Origin: Hyphomicrobiales bacterium
GTDB taxonomy: Bacteria; Pseudomonadota; Alphaproteobacteria; Rhizobiales; Rhizobiaceae
Length of the DNA stretch: 40,344 nucleotides
Assembly: GCA_900473915.1 (NCBI GenBank)
Contig: UCNG01000018.1
Coordinates: forward strand, 1 to 40,344
Direction of reading: 5' to 3'
Below the pieces are notes generated by a model, which made no database searches, was not told the origin of the DNA, and saw nothing but the letters and a program-made list of their open reading frames with translations. This document shows, piece by piece, positions 8,519-16,525 of the stretch; position 1 is the stretch's first letter, and each line of letters opens with the position of its first letter. Position numbers and translations under genes: made by a program.

Positions 8519-8544
8519 GGGTTGTCAAAAGCCCTGTTTTTTTT
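8519..8544 (+). terminator. Weak hairpin with T8 run before vjbR
   Basis: A 5-bp stem GGGTT/AGCCC with a six-base loop is followed two bases later by eight T residues (8537-8544). It could end the tetR transcript or act as an attenuator in a long vjbR leader. The stem is weak, so confidence is low. The 8397-8639 gap is noticeably AT-richer than its surroundings. Confidence 0.3.
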
Positions 8545-8639
8545 GTCACTTATTAAAAAGATTGAATGGCTTCAGGCGACGATTCGCTTTCTCTAGAATA
8601 AGGTTAAAATCGCCCGCCAGCACCAAGGACATTATTATA

Positions 8640-9422
8640 ATGACACTCGATCTGATCCATTTTCCGAATTTTAAGAAGACATTTTTTGGAACATCATTCC
8701 AGAGCGATACACTGGCACTGCTGACAAGAATTCGCGATGAAATCGGCTGTCGCCACATCCTGCACACTTATCGCGGACGGATGGGCGATTGCGCGAAAAC
8801 CAATGCCTCCGACCTCACTGTTGTGATGACCGTGCCTTCCAACTGGGCGGCGCGCTACTCGACCAAGAACTATTTCGTCATCGATCCGATCTTTCGGGAA
8901 GACTCGCCCTATTTCAAGGATGATGTCAGCGGTATCGTTCGTGATCTCCAGGAAGAAGCCGACGAGTGCCCCGCCGTCGCTGAAATGCTGCAGGATGCGG
9001 AAAAGCACGGATTGGGCAATATTTTTATTGCCGTCTCTGCCCGTAGCCAGAAAGGTGCGCCCGGCTGTTCCCTGTTCAGCTTCGAGATCAGCCCCGACGA
9101 GGATCGCGAGCAGTTCGTGGCCAAGCTTCGTCCGCGCCTGCTGAGCCTGTCCGGGATCATTCATTCCTCCCTGTGCGACTGCAAGGATATCGCTACGGTC
9201 TCAAGTCTTCTGACCCCGCGTGAAATCGACTGCCTGCGCTGGGCGGCAAACGGCAAGACAGACGGCGAGATTGCGGAAATTCTGAACATCGCCCGCTGGA
9301 CTGTCGTGACTTATCTCCAGAACGCGAAGATCAAGCTCAACTGCTCCAACCGTACTTCGGCTGTGGCGACAGCGCTATCGCTGGGCCTGATCGAAATGCC
9401 GGAAACGCATCATCTGAGCTGA
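8640..9422 (+). CDS. vjbR: VjbR-type LuxR quorum-sensing regulator
   Basis: Transcription factor that in Brucella controls the virB secretion system and flagellar genes and responds to acyl-homoserine lactone. The 260-residue product matches my memory of Brucella VjbR across its length. The N-terminal autoinducer-binding domain (about 15-165) keeps Trp69, Tyr73 and Asp82, the residues that line the lactone pocket in LuxR proteins; the C-terminal LuxR helix-turn-helix is at about 192-255 ([20 protein letters not shown]). The ATG at 8640 gives the family N-terminus; upstream in-frame codons extend the frame but look non-coding. No luxI-type synthase is in the window. It stands just before the flhB operon. 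Confidence 0.93.
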   Translation: MTLDLIHFPNFKKTFFGTSFQSDTLALLTRIRDEIGCRHILHTYRGRMGDCAKTNASDLTVVMTVPSNWAARYSTKNYFVIDPIFREDSPYFKDDVSGIVRDLQEEADECPAVAEMLQDAEKHGLGNIFIAVSARSQKGAPGCSLFSFEISPDEDREQFVAKLRPRLLSLSGIIHSSLCDCKDIATVSSLLTPREIDCLRWAANGKTDGEIAEILNIARWTVVTYLQNAKIKLNCSNRTSAVATALSLGLIEMPETHHLS

Positions 9423-9447
9423 TCCTGCGGCTGCGTGAAGAAAAAAT

Positions 9448-9471
9448 ACCGGATGCTTTCATGCATCCGGT
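9448..9471 (-). terminator. Intrinsic terminator between convergent genes
   Basis: Nine-base perfect arms ACCGGATGC and GCATCCGGT enclose a six-base loop. On the minus strand the stem is followed by ATTTTTTC, a strong terminator for the 9517-9945 gene and the flhB operon reading toward it. On the plus strand the same stem could serve vjbR, with a weaker T tract. Confidence 0.85.
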
Positions 9472-9516
9472 GTTGTCGCGAAAATTGGCGAGATGTTTCC
9501 CGAAAAGGGAACCGCT

Positions 9517-9945
9517 TCAGGCTCGTTTTCGAAGCGGCAGGCGGGCGGCGTCGAAGGCGTTGGCGAGCCTTGCCGTGTTCTTGGCCGGGTCCTCGTCCGC
9601 ATCCTCGAAAGCGATGTGGTTCAGTTCGATCCCCGCCGTCTTGTCGGTCAGTGTCAGCCGGAAATAGGCATAGACGCCCTGATTGCGAAACTCCATGTCC
9701 AGCACGATGGCAGGCGGCGACTGCCAGTCGCAGCGATATTCCCCGCCATGGCCGAGCTCCAGCGTGCCGGGAAAGAAGTAAAGCTCGGTCGCCGAACTGA
9801 CGATATCGGCGATATTGGCAAAAAGCTCGCAACGTATGAAGGCAATGTAGTCCGCCGGATCGACCAGACGAAGGTCGGTTGCGACTTCGCGCAGGTTCCC
9901 GGCAATGATCGCCTCGCGCTCGTTGGAGAATTGCAAGCTTTTCAT
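9517..9945 (-). CDS. Conserved hypothetical protein next to flhB
   Basis: I do not recognise this 142-residue acidic protein. It lacks a signal peptide and membrane spans. Predicted mixed alpha/beta, with aromatic-rich strands (ELYFFPGTLELGHGGEY and GVYAYFRLTLTDKT) in the middle. It lies 123 bp downstream of flhB on the same strand and ends in the terminator at 9448-9471, so it may be a distal member of the flagellar operon, or a separate gene between it and vjbR. No enzyme motif is visible. Codon use looks like its neighbours. Confidence 0.75.
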   Translation of the reverse strand: MKSLQFSNEREAIIAGNLREVATDLRLVDPADYIAFIRCELFANIADIVSSATELYFFPGTLELGHGGEYRCDWQSPPAIVLDMEFRNQGVYAYFRLTLTDKTAGIELNHIAFEDADEDPAKNTARLANAFDAARLPLRKRA

Positions 9946-10020
9946 GGTCTCACCGCCAATCTGGGGAACAGGCTGTCACTGTTCTGAAACATATAAATAT
10001 CATGACTATCCATTGTTCTT

Positions 10021-10072
10021 ATGCATGTCTTACTCCCAAAACCGGTTCCCACTTTGGGGAGTCATGCTCTAA
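10021..10072 (-). repeat. Short palindromic intergenic repeat, copy 2
   Basis: On the minus strand it begins TAGAGCATGACTCCCCAAAG and has a GGGAACCGGTTTTGGGAGT centre and right arm. ACTCCC and GGGAGT can pair. The initial TAG is the flhB stop codon. Confidence 0.65.
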
Positions 10073-11139
10073 TGTAATGCATGCCGCGTATTGATGACCC
10101 GGATCAGCTCGGCCACGGCCTTGTAGAATTCCGGTGCTATCATCTGGTCGACATTGACCTGTTTATAGAGCGCGCGCGCCAGCGGAACATCCTCGAATAT
10201 CGGGATGGAATGCTGTGCGGCGATCTCCCTTATCTTCAGAGCGATCAGATCCTGCCCCTTTGCCACGACGACCGGAGCGGCATCCTGCTCCGGCTTGTAG
10301 CGCAGTGCTACGGAAAAATGAGTCGGATTTGCGACAATGAGTGTTGCCGTCGGCACGGTGTTGATCATGCGACGGCGCGCACGGTCGCGGCCCAGCGAAC
10401 GCAGGCGCGACTTGACCAGCGGATCGCCTTCCGACTGCTTCAGCTCGTCTTTAACTTCCTGCCGGGTCATGCGCAATTCCTGCCGCCAGTGAATGCGTGA
10501 CCAGGCAAGGTCGAAACCGGCGATTGCAGTAATCGCCAGAACATTGGCGACGAGCAGGCGCACCATGTTCTCGCGCAGAAATTCCGGCAGGGCGCTCGGA
10601 TCGGAGGCGACCGCATCGGTGAAAAGGCTGTTGCCGCTGAAGAAGACGATAAAGACGATGACGCTCGCCGCCAGGAATTTCGCCAGCGACTTGAGAAACT
10701 CGACCTGACCGGCGCGCCCGAAAATGCGCTGCCATCCCTTGAGGGGCGATATGCGCGATGCCTGCGGGCGAATGCGCTCGCCAACGAAGCGCGGCACGTT
10801 CTGGAACGCGGAGGCGGCGATGCCAGCAAGCGGAATGATGATGAACACCGGCACCAGTGCCGCGCCAACGGCAAGCGCCAGCACGCCGAACAGGCGGCTC
10901 GCATCCTCGGCGCTGTTCAAGAGCCAGTCCTCGGGGCGGTCGATCAGCTCCCGCAGGAAGACGGCCAGCTTCGTGGTGGCAGGTGCGGCGACAAAGACCG
11001 CGATAATCAGAAAGGAAGCGATACCGGCAAGGATCGGCGTTTCGCGGGAGAAGGGCATATTGCCCTTTTCCAAGGCGTCGCGGATTTTCTGCTCGGTCGC
11101 TTCTTCTGTTTTGCTTTCCTTGTCGGCATCATCGGCCAT
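10069..11139 (-). CDS. flhB: Flagellar export switch protein FlhB
   Basis: Membrane component of the flagellar type III export gate that switches from hook-type to filament-type substrates. The 356-residue protein begins with the typical acidic leader ADDADKESKTEEAT, has four hydrophobic spans between about 35 and 215, and a cytoplasmic domain with the self-cleavage motif NPTH at 271-274 followed by FSVALRY. This is the last clearly flagellar gene of the minus-strand operon motA-fliM-(coiled coil)-fliN-fliG-flhB, 13 bp after fliG. Its stop TAG is the first triplet of a palindromic repeat. Confidence 0.97.
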   Translation of the reverse strand: MADDADKESKTEEATEQKIRDALEKGNMPFSRETPILAGIASFLIIAVFVAAPATTKLAVFLRELIDRPEDWLLNSAEDASRLFGVLALAVGAALVPVFIIIPLAGIAASAFQNVPRFVGERIRPQASRISPLKGWQRIFGRAGQVEFLKSLAKFLAASVIVFIVFFSGNSLFTDAVASDPSALPEFLRENMVRLLVANVLAITAIAGFDLAWSRIHWRQELRMTRQEVKDELKQSEGDPLVKSRLRSLGRDRARRRMINTVPTATLIVANPTHFSVALRYKPEQDAAPVVVAKGQDLIALKIREIAAQHSIPIFEDVPLARALYKQVNVDQMIAPEFYKAVAELIRVINTRHALH

Positions 11140-11152
11140 GCGTCACACAAAA

Positions 11153-12208
11153 TCAGGTTGAAGCTTCGCTGGCGTCGAGGGTGATGATGCCGCGCTCGGA
11201 AAGGTCGATGGCGATACGGGCTATCGTGCGGCGCGCATCGGCGATGTTCTGCGCGGTGATGTTGCCCTGCTCGGCACCCAGTTCGGTTTCCACCATGCGT
11301 CGGCCACGGGTCGAGAGCGAGGAGAGAACCAGTTCCTGAAGCCTTGTATCGGCCCCACGCAGTGCGGTTGCGATCTGTTCCGTCTGCACTTCATCGAAGA
11401 GCAGCAGGCGCGCGCGCTGAGACAGGCGCTCAATGTCTTCGAAGGTGAAGAGCTTGGCCTTGATGCGGTTGAGATCGTCGCGGTTGAGGTCTTCGAGGCT
11501 CGCCATCAGTTCTTCCATCTCGCTTCTGTCGAGCTGGTTGAAGATGTTGGCGATCTGGCCGTGATGTGCCTTGACCGGACCGGAATCGCTGCGGCCCAGA
11601 AGGTCGCGCCGCAGCACGTCTTCCAGAATTTCCACCGCCGCTGGCGCCACATTGCCGATATGGAGCGAGCGCTGCACGACAGCATTGCGCAACTGCGGTG
11701 GCAGGACGACGAACAGCCGGGCTGCAAGGTCGGACGGCAGCTTCGACACGATATAGGCGATGATCTGCGGATGCTGGTCGGTCAGATAGGCTTGCAGGCT
11801 TTCCACCGGCAGGCGTGCGAGCTGCACCCAGACCGATTCCTGAACGAGCTGCGGCTGGACACGGTCTTCGAGAACCGCATCGACCTCTTCCTGCGGCAGC
11901 GCTTCGCGCAGCAGGCCTTCGAAGCGCTGGGCAGCTTCCGAAACCGGAGCGCCTTCGGCAAAGGAATCCTCGAACTCCTTGACGAGCTGCTCGAAATCGA
12001 GCGGTGAAATTGGCTCCAGCGTGCGGGCATGACCGGCAAGCTTGCGCAGGTCCTCGGCATTGAAATGCTTGAGAAGACGCGCGGCGGCAGGCCGTCCGAT
12101 GGCAACGAGGATCGCTGCCGCCTTTTGCGGGCCGGTCAGCGTATCGACGAGGCCGGTCGCTCCGCCTTCCATGTCTTCCGCAAGCGCCTGCTGTTCATTG
12201 TCGGCCAT
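11153..12208 (-). CDS. fliG: Flagellar motor switch protein FliG
   Basis: C-ring protein that joins the MS ring to the switch and meets the stator to generate torque. 351 residues from the chosen ATG. N-terminal part (about 25-110) is the FliF-binding domain (GPQKAAAILVAIGRPAAARLLKHF), the middle has the armadillo-type region with the EHPQ-like FliM contact (DQHPQIIAYIVSKL) and the C-terminal torque domain includes ALRGADTRLQELVLSSLSTR. A GTG six bases upstream is an alternative start. Located 11 bp after fliN. Confidence 0.97.
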   Translation of the reverse strand: MADNEQQALAEDMEGGATGLVDTLTGPQKAAAILVAIGRPAAARLLKHFNAEDLRKLAGHARTLEPISPLDFEQLVKEFEDSFAEGAPVSEAAQRFEGLLREALPQEEVDAVLEDRVQPQLVQESVWVQLARLPVESLQAYLTDQHPQIIAYIVSKLPSDLAARLFVVLPPQLRNAVVQRSLHIGNVAPAAVEILEDVLRRDLLGRSDSGPVKAHHGQIANIFNQLDRSEMEELMASLEDLNRDDLNRIKAKLFTFEDIERLSQRARLLLFDEVQTEQIATALRGADTRLQELVLSSLSTRGRRMVETELGAEQGNITAQNIADARRTIARIAIDLSERGIITLDASEAST

Positions 12209-12219
12209 GGTCACGTCCG

Positions 12220-12567
12220 TTACTTGCCGATGATTTCGGTGAGGCTGACGCCGAAACGCGAGGAATCGTCTTCCAAAACGATCACTTCGCCACGCGCGAT
12301 GACGCGGCCATTGACCACGATATCGACCGGATCGCCGATCTGCTTGTCGAGGGTGATGACCGCGCCGCGACCAAGCTTCATCAGATTGGCGACCGGCATG
12401 GTCGTGCCGCCAAGAACCACCTGCACATCGACGGGAATGCCCATGATGAGTTCGAGATTGGGCTTGGATGGACCTTTCTGGGCGCTGCGCGGCTTTTCCT
12501 CGCGCAGTTCCTCAATGGCTTCGTCCAGTTCCTGCTGCATGTTCTTTTCCTTATTGTCCGCGCTCAT
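12220..12567 (-). CDS. fliN: Flagellar motor switch protein FliN
   Basis: Lower C-ring protein that stacks under FliM. 115 residues: a charged N-terminal linker (about 1-37), then one SpoA/surface-presentation domain with the hallmark [20 protein letters not shown] and [29 protein letters not shown]. Its start overlaps the stop of the upstream coiled-coil gene by 4 bp. In the family the N-terminal tail varies; the domain here is of normal length. Confidence 0.96.
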   Translation of the reverse strand: MSADNKEKNMQQELDEAIEELREEKPRSAQKGPSKPNLELIMGIPVDVQVVLGGTTMPVANLMKLGRGAVITLDKQIGDPVDIVVNGRVIARGEVIVLEDDSSRFGVSLTEIIGK

Positions 12568-13034
12568 GCCTGGCCTGCGAGATCTACGGTAGCTTTACGG
12601 ACCGCACGGCGCACGAAAACCGGCAGCGCGTTCTTTTCCTTCGGAAGCGATTGTTCGGTGGCAGTCGCGATCCTGTCTTCGCTGCGTGCGCTGTCGGCGA
12701 CGTTGCGCGCCTGGCGTATGTCGCGGGTCAGCGCCTTGCGCAGCCGGGTCAGCTCCTCGATTGCCTCTTCCATTTCGCGGCGCACACGCTGCGTTTCGGC
12801 AAGACGGGCTTCAAGCTTGGTGTTTTCGTCAGCCAAAGCAGTGCCAAGATCGGCGCGCTCGCTCTGGATCGCCTTGACGGCGCGCTCCAGCCCGTTGGAG
12901 GCGGCAGCAATGCGCAGCGCCAGCACCTTGCCGAGCTTGATCGTCTCGTTGGCCTTGCGGCCCACCACGATGAGCGCGCCAAGCGATGCAAGAGCCATCA
13001 ATGTGGAAAGCACGTTAGCCAGCAACAAGCTCAT
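12564..13034 (-). CDS. Coiled-coil membrane protein between fliM and fliN
   Basis: No trivial name that I can support; probably the DUF6468-type protein found at this place in alphaproteobacterial flagellar operons. 156 residues: one N-terminal membrane helix (about 3-26), then a long charged heptad-like helix (about 30-115) rich in Glu, Arg, Ala and Leu, then a basic tail. The start lies 20 bp inside fliM and the stop overlaps fliN by 4 bp, so it is coupled to C-ring genes. I infer an inner-membrane protein near the switch, perhaps a placement or assembly factor; function unproven. Confidence 0.85.
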   Translation of the reverse strand: MSLLLANVLSTLMALASLGALIVVGRKANETIKLGKVLALRIAAASNGLERAVKAIQSERADLGTALADENTKLEARLAETQRVRREMEEAIEELTRLRKALTRDIRQARNVADSARSEDRIATATEQSLPKEKNALPVFVRRAVRKATVDLAGQA

Positions 13035-13980
13035 CGATGAAATCCTCTTCCTGATTGACGGGGTCGCCGACCTTGACTGTGAAATGAATGCCCGATTTGC
13101 CGAGCGTGCACTTGAAAAGCTGCTGATCGCCCGCGCGCAGGCGCACCTGCTGCATGGCGTCAGCGGGCAGTTTGAGGACCTGACCGATTTCCAGCATCGA
13201 CAAGGCGTCCAGCGTCATCGATCCCTGCTGGATGAAGGCTTCGAGTTCGATGCGCGCGCGGCTAACTTCGTGGCGCATCTTCTTCGCCCAACTTGGATCG
13301 GTCTGGTTCATCGGGCGGCGCAAAAAGGCTGCCACGGCATCCTGCATCGGCTTGTGCGTGCTGCGCGGCAGAAGCAGATGCACCTGCCCGGTCTTGCCCG
13401 CGGCGGTAACATCGATGCGGCAGACGAAAAGGCGCGACCGCTCGAAATTCTCGCGGTCGAATTCGGCGGTATCGATGCATTCACCGGCGGCAAAAAGCGC
13501 CTGGCCGTTCGCTTGTCCGCTTCCGGCAAAGACCTGATCCAGCGAACCGGCGAGATGACCGGCCAGAAGCGCGGAAATCTTCTGTTCCAGCATGCCGAAG
13601 GGGCGTTCTTCGTCGACGATTCCGAGATTTCCCTGCGCGCCATACATGGCCTCGATGACGGAAAAAACGAGCGTCGCATCGGCGGCAAGATAAAGCGTGC
13701 AGCCCCAGCGCTCGGCCTTCAAGGGCGCGATGATCGCCGCCTTGTCGAGAATGTCGCCAAAGGCGGCATCGTCGGTGCTTTCTACCTGACCTGCCTCAAT
13801 GTCGAATGCGGCAGCGCAGCCGTGTTTCAGCCGGTCGCAGAAATGCGTCGAGGCATCCTTGAACACATGGGCAAGCGATTTCAGGTCATCGCCCGAAAGG
13901 CCTGCGGCGCGCAGCACATTCTCGGCCAGAACATCGGTTTTGCGGTTTTGTCCCAATGTGGCTGTTTCGGGGGGTGTCAT
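13015..13980 (-). CDS. fliM: Flagellar motor switch protein FliM
   Basis: Middle C-ring protein that in many bacteria binds CheY-P and sets rotation sense; in rhizobia it contributes to speed control. 321 residues from the ATG at 13980, 1 bp after the motA stop (TAAGATG). The usual CheC-like middle domain and a C-terminal SpoA domain (IGQVLKLPADAMQQVRLRAGDQQLF) can be made out. The sequence is divergent: the EIDALL-type CheY-binding peptide at the N-terminus is not evident (it reads TPPETATLGQNRKTDVL). A longer frame running back into motA is not coding. Confidence 0.93.
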   Translation of the reverse strand: MTPPETATLGQNRKTDVLAENVLRAAGLSGDDLKSLAHVFKDASTHFCDRLKHGCAAAFDIEAGQVESTDDAAFGDILDKAAIIAPLKAERWGCTLYLAADATLVFSVIEAMYGAQGNLGIVDEERPFGMLEQKISALLAGHLAGSLDQVFAGSGQANGQALFAAGECIDTAEFDRENFERSRLFVCRIDVTAAGKTGQVHLLLPRSTHKPMQDAVAAFLRRPMNQTDPSWAKKMRHEVSRARIELEAFIQQGSMTLDALSMLEIGQVLKLPADAMQQVRLRAGDQQLFKCTLGKSGIHFTVKVGDPVNQEEDFIDELVAG

Positions 13981-13981
13981 C

Positions 13982-14854
13982 TTATGCCGCCTGCTGGGTC
14001 GGGGCGCTCGCCATGGTTTCCTGCTCGACCACATCGATGGTCGGGCGATCATAGGCGGAGATGGTCTTGCGGCCATATTCCACGGCGATCTGCGGCAGGG
14101 AGCCGTTCATATAGGCGAGAAGCGTCTGCTTCACGACGATATAGAGGCGATTGTTCTTTTCGCGGGTCGATTTGATCTTGGCTGCGATCGGGCCGACGAC
14201 GCCGTAGGAGAAGAAGATACCGGCAAAGGTGCCGACGAGGGCCGCGCCGATCAGATGGCCCAGCACTTCCGGCGACTGGTCCAGCGCGCCCATGGCCTTG
14301 ATGACGCCAAGCACGGCGGCAACGATGCCGAGTGCCGGAAGCGCTTCGGAAATGCTGACCATGGCGTGATAAGGCTTGAGCTTGTCGCGGGCGATGGTGT
14401 GGATTTCCTCGTCCATCAGCGCCTCGATTTCATGCGAGCGCACATTGCCGACGATGATGAGGCGGCAATAATCGCAGATGAAGTTGGTGAGGTCCTCTTT
14501 CTTCAAAACGCTTGGATAGGCCTGGAAGATCGGCGATTCCTTCGGATTGTCGATATGCACCTCCACTTCATTGCGCGACTTGGCGCGCAGCTCGCGCATC
14601 AGGCTGTAGAGCACGCCCAGGACATCGAGATAGTCGCGCTGCTTGGGAACGGCATTGCTGAATGCCTCCATGCAGGCGCGGCCCGTGTCCTTCACCAGCG
14701 AAAACGGGTTGGCGATGAAGAAGGTGCCGAGTGCCGCACCCAGAATGATGACGAATTCCCACGGCTGGATGAGCACGCTGACATGTCCGCCCATGGCGAT
14801 AAAGCCGCCCAGCATACAGCCCAGTGTGATGACAAGACCGACAATAATGCCCAA
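13982..14854 (-). CDS. motA: Flagellar stator protein MotA (TTG start)
   Basis: Proton channel and torque subunit of the stator, partner of MotB at 29416. 290 residues with four membrane spans (about 3-22, 32-50, 165-190, 200-222) and the torque loop [15 protein letters not shown]. It is close to rhizobial MotA as I recall it, including the C-terminal [21 protein letters not shown]. No ATG exists near the conserved N-terminus [12 protein letters not shown]; the start must be the TTG at 14854, preceded by GGGAG nine bases upstream. The frame stays open far upstream, antisense to flgF, which is chance. First gene of the minus-strand flagellar operon. Confidence 0.95.
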   Translation of the reverse strand: MGIIVGLVITLGCMLGGFIAMGGHVSVLIQPWEFVIILGAALGTFFIANPFSLVKDTGRACMEAFSNAVPKQRDYLDVLGVLYSLMRELRAKSRNEVEVHIDNPKESPIFQAYPSVLKKEDLTNFICDYCRLIIVGNVRSHEIEALMDEEIHTIARDKLKPYHAMVSISEALPALGIVAAVLGVIKAMGALDQSPEVLGHLIGAALVGTFAGIFFSYGVVGPIAAKIKSTREKNNRLYIVVKQTLLAYMNGSLPQIAVEYGRKTISAYDRPTIDVVEQETMASAPTQQAA

Positions 14855-14904
14855 AGCTCGAGACTCCCGCCTACATTCTGTTTGCAGGGAACCTAAGCGC
14901 TGCG

Positions 14905-14959
14905 CCTTGCGCGAACCTTGTCTGGGTAAGCCAGCTTTGGCCAGCTTCGGACAAGCTTG
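14905..14959. promoter_or_regulatory. Divergent motA / DUF1217-flgF control region with phased repeats
   Basis: On the minus strand TCGCGCAAG (14914-14906) lies about 52 bp before the motA start, with CAAGG repeated exactly 11 bp apart (14920-14916 and 14909-14905). On the plus strand CCAGCTTTGG and CCAGCTTCGG form a tandem 10-bp repeat at 14931-14950, followed by AAGCTT. The same TC[AG]CGCAAG motif precedes flgB, fliF and flgE. Phased direct repeats suit an OmpR-family regulator; FtcR is the inferred binder. Confidence 0.45.
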
Positions 14960-15001
14960 ACCTTTCATAAAGAGCGTAAATTTCAGCAGGGGGTCATGCG
15001 C

Positions 15002-15790
15002 ATGGTCGATACGATGACGAGCTATCGCCTGATCGCGTCGAATATGGCGCGGTCGTTGCAGCGTGTTTCGAAGGAACCGATGGTGGAGCGGGAAACCGCC
15101 TACTACAAGGAGAATATCGGCAAGGTGAAATCCATCGATGATTTCATGGCCGACAGCCGCCTTTATAATTATGCGATGAAGGCGTTCGGTCTGGAGGACA
15201 TGGCCTTCGCCAAGGCGTTCGTGCGCAAGATATTGACGGAAGGCATCAAGAGCGACGATGCCATGGCCAACAAGCTGACCGACAAGCGCTACAAGGAATT
15301 TGCCACCGTCTTCGATTTTGCGGGCAAGGGCGCGGAGGCTACCCAGAGCACCGCTGCGCAGCAGGGCGTCGTGGACAAATATGTTCGCCAGACGCTGGAG
15401 ACGGAAGCCGGAAGCCAGAACGAAGGCGTGCGGCTGGCGCTCTATTTCCAGCGCAAGGCGCCGACGATCACCAATGCCTATGAAATCCTTGGCGACAGGG
15501 CGCTGGTATCGATGATCCAGACGACCTTCGGCTGGCCATCCTCGATATCCAATGCCGATATCGACAAGCAGGCGAAGATGATCGAGGACAAGATCGACTT
15601 CACCAAAATGTCCGATCCCGATTATGTCTCGAAGCTGATTTCGCGCTTTACCGCCATGTATGAGATGAACAACCCGACCGCGAGCAGCCCGGCGTCGATT
15701 GCGTCCCTGCTTCTGGGCGGCACCTCTTCGGTCGGCATTTCGATGGACATCTTGAGCACCTTGCAGAACTTCAAGCCGGGCGGGCGCTAG
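15002..15790 (+). CDS. DUF1217 flagellar-cluster protein
   Basis: Conserved in rhizobial flagellar clusters just before flgF; I know it as a DUF1217 protein with no assigned biochemical role. 262 residues, no signal peptide or membrane spans, mostly alpha-helical with many Lys/Asp/Glu and recurring short motifs ([15 protein letters not shown] and [21 protein letters not shown]). I chose the ATG at 15002 because GGGGG lies eight bases upstream; an ATG at 14996 is too close to it, and the frame extends to a TTG at 14957. Stops 3 bp before flgF, so it heads the flgF-fliI operon. I infer a soluble assembly or structural factor. Confidence 0.9.
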   Translation: MVDTMTSYRLIASNMARSLQRVSKEPMVERETAYYKENIGKVKSIDDFMADSRLYNYAMKAFGLEDMAFAKAFVRKILTEGIKSDDAMANKLTDKRYKEFATVFDFAGKGAEATQSTAAQQGVVDKYVRQTLETEAGSQNEGVRLALYFQRKAPTITNAYEILGDRALVSMIQTTFGWPSSISNADIDKQAKMIEDKIDFTKMSDPDYVSKLISRFTAMYEMNNPTASSPASIASLLLGGTSSVGISMDILSTLQNFKPGGR

Positions 15791-15793
15791 GCG

Positions 15794-16525
15794 ATGCAGA
15801 ATAATTCGATCTATGTCGGGCTTTCCTCGCTCATCACGCTGGAACGGCGGATGGATTCCATTGCGCAAAACATCGCCAATGTCTCCACGGTCGGTTTTCG
15901 GGGCGAGGGCACCAAGTTCGAAACCATCGTTTCGAGCAAGGCCAGCGACGATGTGAGTTTTGCCACCGCAGGCAAGAGCTTCATCCGCACCGAGGCGGGC
16001 CCGATGATCAAGACCGACAATCCGCTGGATGTCGCGGTCAAGGGCGATGTGTGGATGTCTGTCTCCACGCCGCAGGGCCAGATCTATACGCGGGACGGGC
16101 GCATGAACATGCTGCCGACGGGCGACCTCGTCACCGTCACCGGCCATCCGGTTCTCGATGTTGGCGGCGCGCCCATCGTGCTCAATCCGGCTGGTGGCGC
16201 GCCGAAGATTTCGAGCGACGGCGCGATCTACCAGAATGGCGCGCAGATCGGCGCCATCGGTCTCTTCACCATTCCCGCCGATGCCGACCTCACCTATGCG
16301 GGGACGTCCGGCGTGATCCCGAACAAGCCCGCCCAGCCGGTGGCCGATGACAACAGCGTGGGCGTCGTGCAGGGCATGATCGAGGGGTCGAATGTCGATG
16401 CCATGACGGAGATGACCCGCCTCATCAGCGTGAGCCGCGCCTTCGAGCAGGTCAATAATCTGCTGGCGCAGCAGGAAACCACCGTCTCCGAAGCCATCAA
16501 GACGTTGGGCTCCAGAAACGGATGA
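15794..16525 (+). CDS. flgF: Flagellar proximal rod protein FlgF
   Basis: Rod subunit between the MS-ring side and FlgG. 243 residues with the N-terminal rod/hook signature [25 protein letters not shown], a central D1-type domain ([23 protein letters not shown]) and the C-terminal coiled segment ending in [17 protein letters not shown]. Exported by the flagellar type III apparatus, so no Sec signal. Separated by 3 bp from the DUF1217 gene and overlapping fliI by 4 bp. Away from the other rod genes, as is usual in rhizobia. Confidence 0.95.
   Translation: MQNNSIYVGLSSLITLERRMDSIAQNIANVSTVGFRGEGTKFETIVSSKASDDVSFATAGKSFIRTEAGPMIKTDNPLDVAVKGDVWMSVSTPQGQIYTRDGRMNMLPTGDLVTVTGHPVLDVGGAPIVLNPAGGAPKISSDGAIYQNGAQIGAIGLFTIPADADLTYAGTSGVIPNKPAQPVADDNSVGVVQGMIEGSNVDAMTEMTRLISVSRAFEQVNNLLAQQETTVSEAIKTLGSRNG

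Noticed and set aside
8463-8639. 59-codon N-terminal extension of vjbR
   Set aside because: Lies in AT-rich non-coding DNA with a T8 run, and the VjbR family begins at the ATG at 8640.
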